A stretch of DNA of 5,716 bases from Chloroflexota bacterium (GTDB lineage: Bacteria; Chloroflexota; Anaerolineae; B4-G1): the NCBI GenBank assembly GCA_003648125.1, contig QMOE01000187.1, positions 1-5,716 of the forward strand, written 5' to 3'. The notes below the pieces were generated by a model. The model was given only the letters and a program-made list of their open reading frames with translations, was not told the origin of the DNA and ran no database searches. Below, piece after piece: positions 4,583 through 5,716 of this stretch. The position numbers and the translations under genes are program-made. Within the stretch, counting starts at the first letter, position 1. Each line of letters starts with the position of its first letter.

Positions 4583-5716
4583 CTACCCCAAGTACTCTTC
4601 CCAGTTGCCTTCCTCTCTCTTGCGCCGGCGGCGAGCGATGATTTCCCCCGATTCTTCATCGTAAACCAGTTGCCGGCGGAGGTTGCGACTCCGCTTGCGC
4701 TCCTCTTCGGGTTTAACCTCCCAATCTTCTTCTGCCTCTTCCAAGAGATGTTCTGGAACCTCCACGGTCAGAGTTGGTTCAGCTTCCTCTTCCTCGATCA
4801 GCGCCTCAACAGGCTCCGGAGCGGGTTCTACGGCTACCGCTTCCTCAACGGCCTCTACCGCTTCAGGGGCCGGCTCAGTGGATGGTACTGCTTCTGCCTC
4901 CACCACAACCTCGGCGGCGATCTCCTCTTCCTCCTCGGCCGGGACGACCTCCTCGACTTCCGGCAGAGCCAACGCTTCGATGCACTGCTTGACCTCGGCC
5001 AGGCTCTTGGGACCAACACCGTCCAGCTTCAACAGCCCTTCGTCCCCCTCGGCCAGCAGTTCCATCACACTTCCGACGGTTGCCAACTTGGCCCGTTCCA
5101 GGTGGCCCAGCACGCGCGTGCTCAGACCGAACTCGGCCAGGGGAATCTCGTAGGCCCGGGGCGGGATACGGGAGCGCGCGGCCTCAATGGCCGCTCGACG
5201 CTCGGCATCGGCGGCTTCGATGGCTGCCCGGCGAGATTCCTCCTCTGCCATCAGACGCGCCCGTTCAGCGTTACGGATTGAAGTGTAGTATTTTTGAACT
5301 CCTTCAATCACATACCGCATAGAACGTAACTCTTCGCTGCTGTACGGCATCCTCTCCTGCTCGTGCTGCCGCAAGATGCTGGCGACACTGGGGAGCAGTT
5401 CCGCCGCCGGCCCCAGCGCAGGCAACACGTTAGAGTCTTCATTTACCTGACGCAGTGCCAAAGTAGCCGCCTCGGTCACTCCCTGGATGTCAATACGCCA
5501 CCCGGTCAGTTTTGCCGATAAGCGAGCATTCTGTCCAGACCGCCCAATCGCCAGCGAGAGTTGATCATCGGGCACAACTACGTTAGCAGTTCTGCCTCCA
5601 ATCGGGTCTTCTTCCAATTGCACACTCAACACTTTGGCCGGACTGAGTGACTTGGCGATGAAAGCGGGTGCATCTACGCTCCACTCAATAATATCAATCT
5701 TCTCTCCACCCAGTTC
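4583..5716 (-). CDS. nusA: Transcription termination/antitermination factor NusA (5' part beyond window)
   Basis: The visible 377 residues run from the KH1-KH2 junction to the stop; the RNAP-binding N-terminal domain, S1 and most of KH1 lie beyond the right edge. The frame is open to the last base. Visible residues 1-13 read [13 protein letters not shown], the classic NusA KH1-end motif, and KH2 follows with [28 protein letters not shown] at about 46-73 (GRSG is the GxxG loop). NusA binds RNA polymerase and nascent RNA and controls pausing, termination and antitermination. Past KH2 the protein is unusual: a charged Ala/Arg/Glu helix with two RRAAIEAA units (about 146-183), a helix-hairpin-helix domain like the RNAP alpha CTD (about 190-250), a long Glu/Val/Ala/Pro acidic tail (about 253-331), and a basic end with a RRRRKR run and NWEEYLG. 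An internal GTG at 5632 is not the start. It is first of the visible operon, 103 bases before rnpM. Confidence 0.95.
   Translation of the reverse strand, partial: ELGGEKIDIIEWSVDAPAFIAKSLSPAKVLSVQLEEDPIGGRTANVVVPDDQLSLAIGRSGQNARLSAKLTGWRIDIQGVTEAATLALRQVNEDSNVLPALGPAAELLPSVASILRQHEQERMPYSSEELRSMRYVIEGVQKYYTSIRNAERARLMAEEESRRAAIEAADAERRAAIEAARSRIPPRAYEIPLAEFGLSTRVLGHLERAKLATVGSVMELLAEGDEGLLKLDGVGPKSLAEVKQCIEALALPEVEEVVPAEEEEEIAAEVVVEAEAVPSTEPAPEAVEAVEEAVAVEPAPEPVEALIEEEEAEPTLTVEVPEHLLEEAEEDWEVKPEEERKRSRNLRRQLVYDEESGEIIARRRRKREEGNWEEYLG

Noticed and set aside
4670..5281. 203-codon plus-strand open frame opposite nusA, with Phe/Leu/Gly-rich sequence
   Set aside because: Antisense shadow of the acidic and Ala-rich NusA tail; the composition simply mirrors GAG/GAA codons on the other strand.

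Overview
The window is dominated by a bacterial transcription/translation housekeeping operon on the minus strand, in the order nusA (cut by the right edge) - rnpM/ylxR - infB - rbfA - nrnA. At the left end a plus-strand NarL/FixJ-type response regulator gene converges on it. GC content looks moderately high in the genes and visibly lower in the first ~200 bases. The host is clearly a bacterium. A compact 603-residue IF-2 and an unusual NusA C-terminus suggest a deep-branching, non-proteobacterial lineage. My best guess is Chloroflexota (Anaerolineae-like), but that is inference and not shown by any one diagnostic sequence.

Layout. Positions 1-204 hold a non-coding, MITE-like inverted-repeat element with 12-base identical inverted ends, further matching inner arm segments and a GC-rich palindrome inside. 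Positions 205-291 carry a probable promoter, whose predicted start point lies almost on the ATG of the response regulator gene (292-957), so the mRNA may be leaderless. After a 29-base gap comes the end of nrnA, then rbfA, infB, rnpM and nusA, all read leftwards. The 103-base gap between nusA and rnpM contains a hairpin-forming sequence that looks like a small dispersed repeat, and a separate 13-base dyad.

How the genes work together. NusA controls pausing, termination and antitermination of RNA polymerase. RnpM is a small RNA-binding modulator of RNase P. IF-2 brings initiator tRNA to the ribosome. RbfA matures the 30S subunit. NrnA degrades nanoRNAs and pAp. The last four genes are tightly coupled: rnpM and infB abut as TAG-ATG, infB and rbfA are 21 bases apart, and rbfA and nrnA overlap. 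The usual ylxQ gene between rnpM and infB is absent, and truB does not follow rbfA/nrnA here.

I found no mobile defence system, CRISPR array, RNA gene or other clearly new system. The most interesting protein signal is the NusA C-terminus: after the KH2 domain it has a charged helix, a helix-hairpin-helix domain resembling the RNA polymerase alpha-subunit CTD, a long acidic tail and a basic terminal segment. The most interesting DNA signals are the 204-base inverted-repeat element and the nusA-rnpM hairpin.
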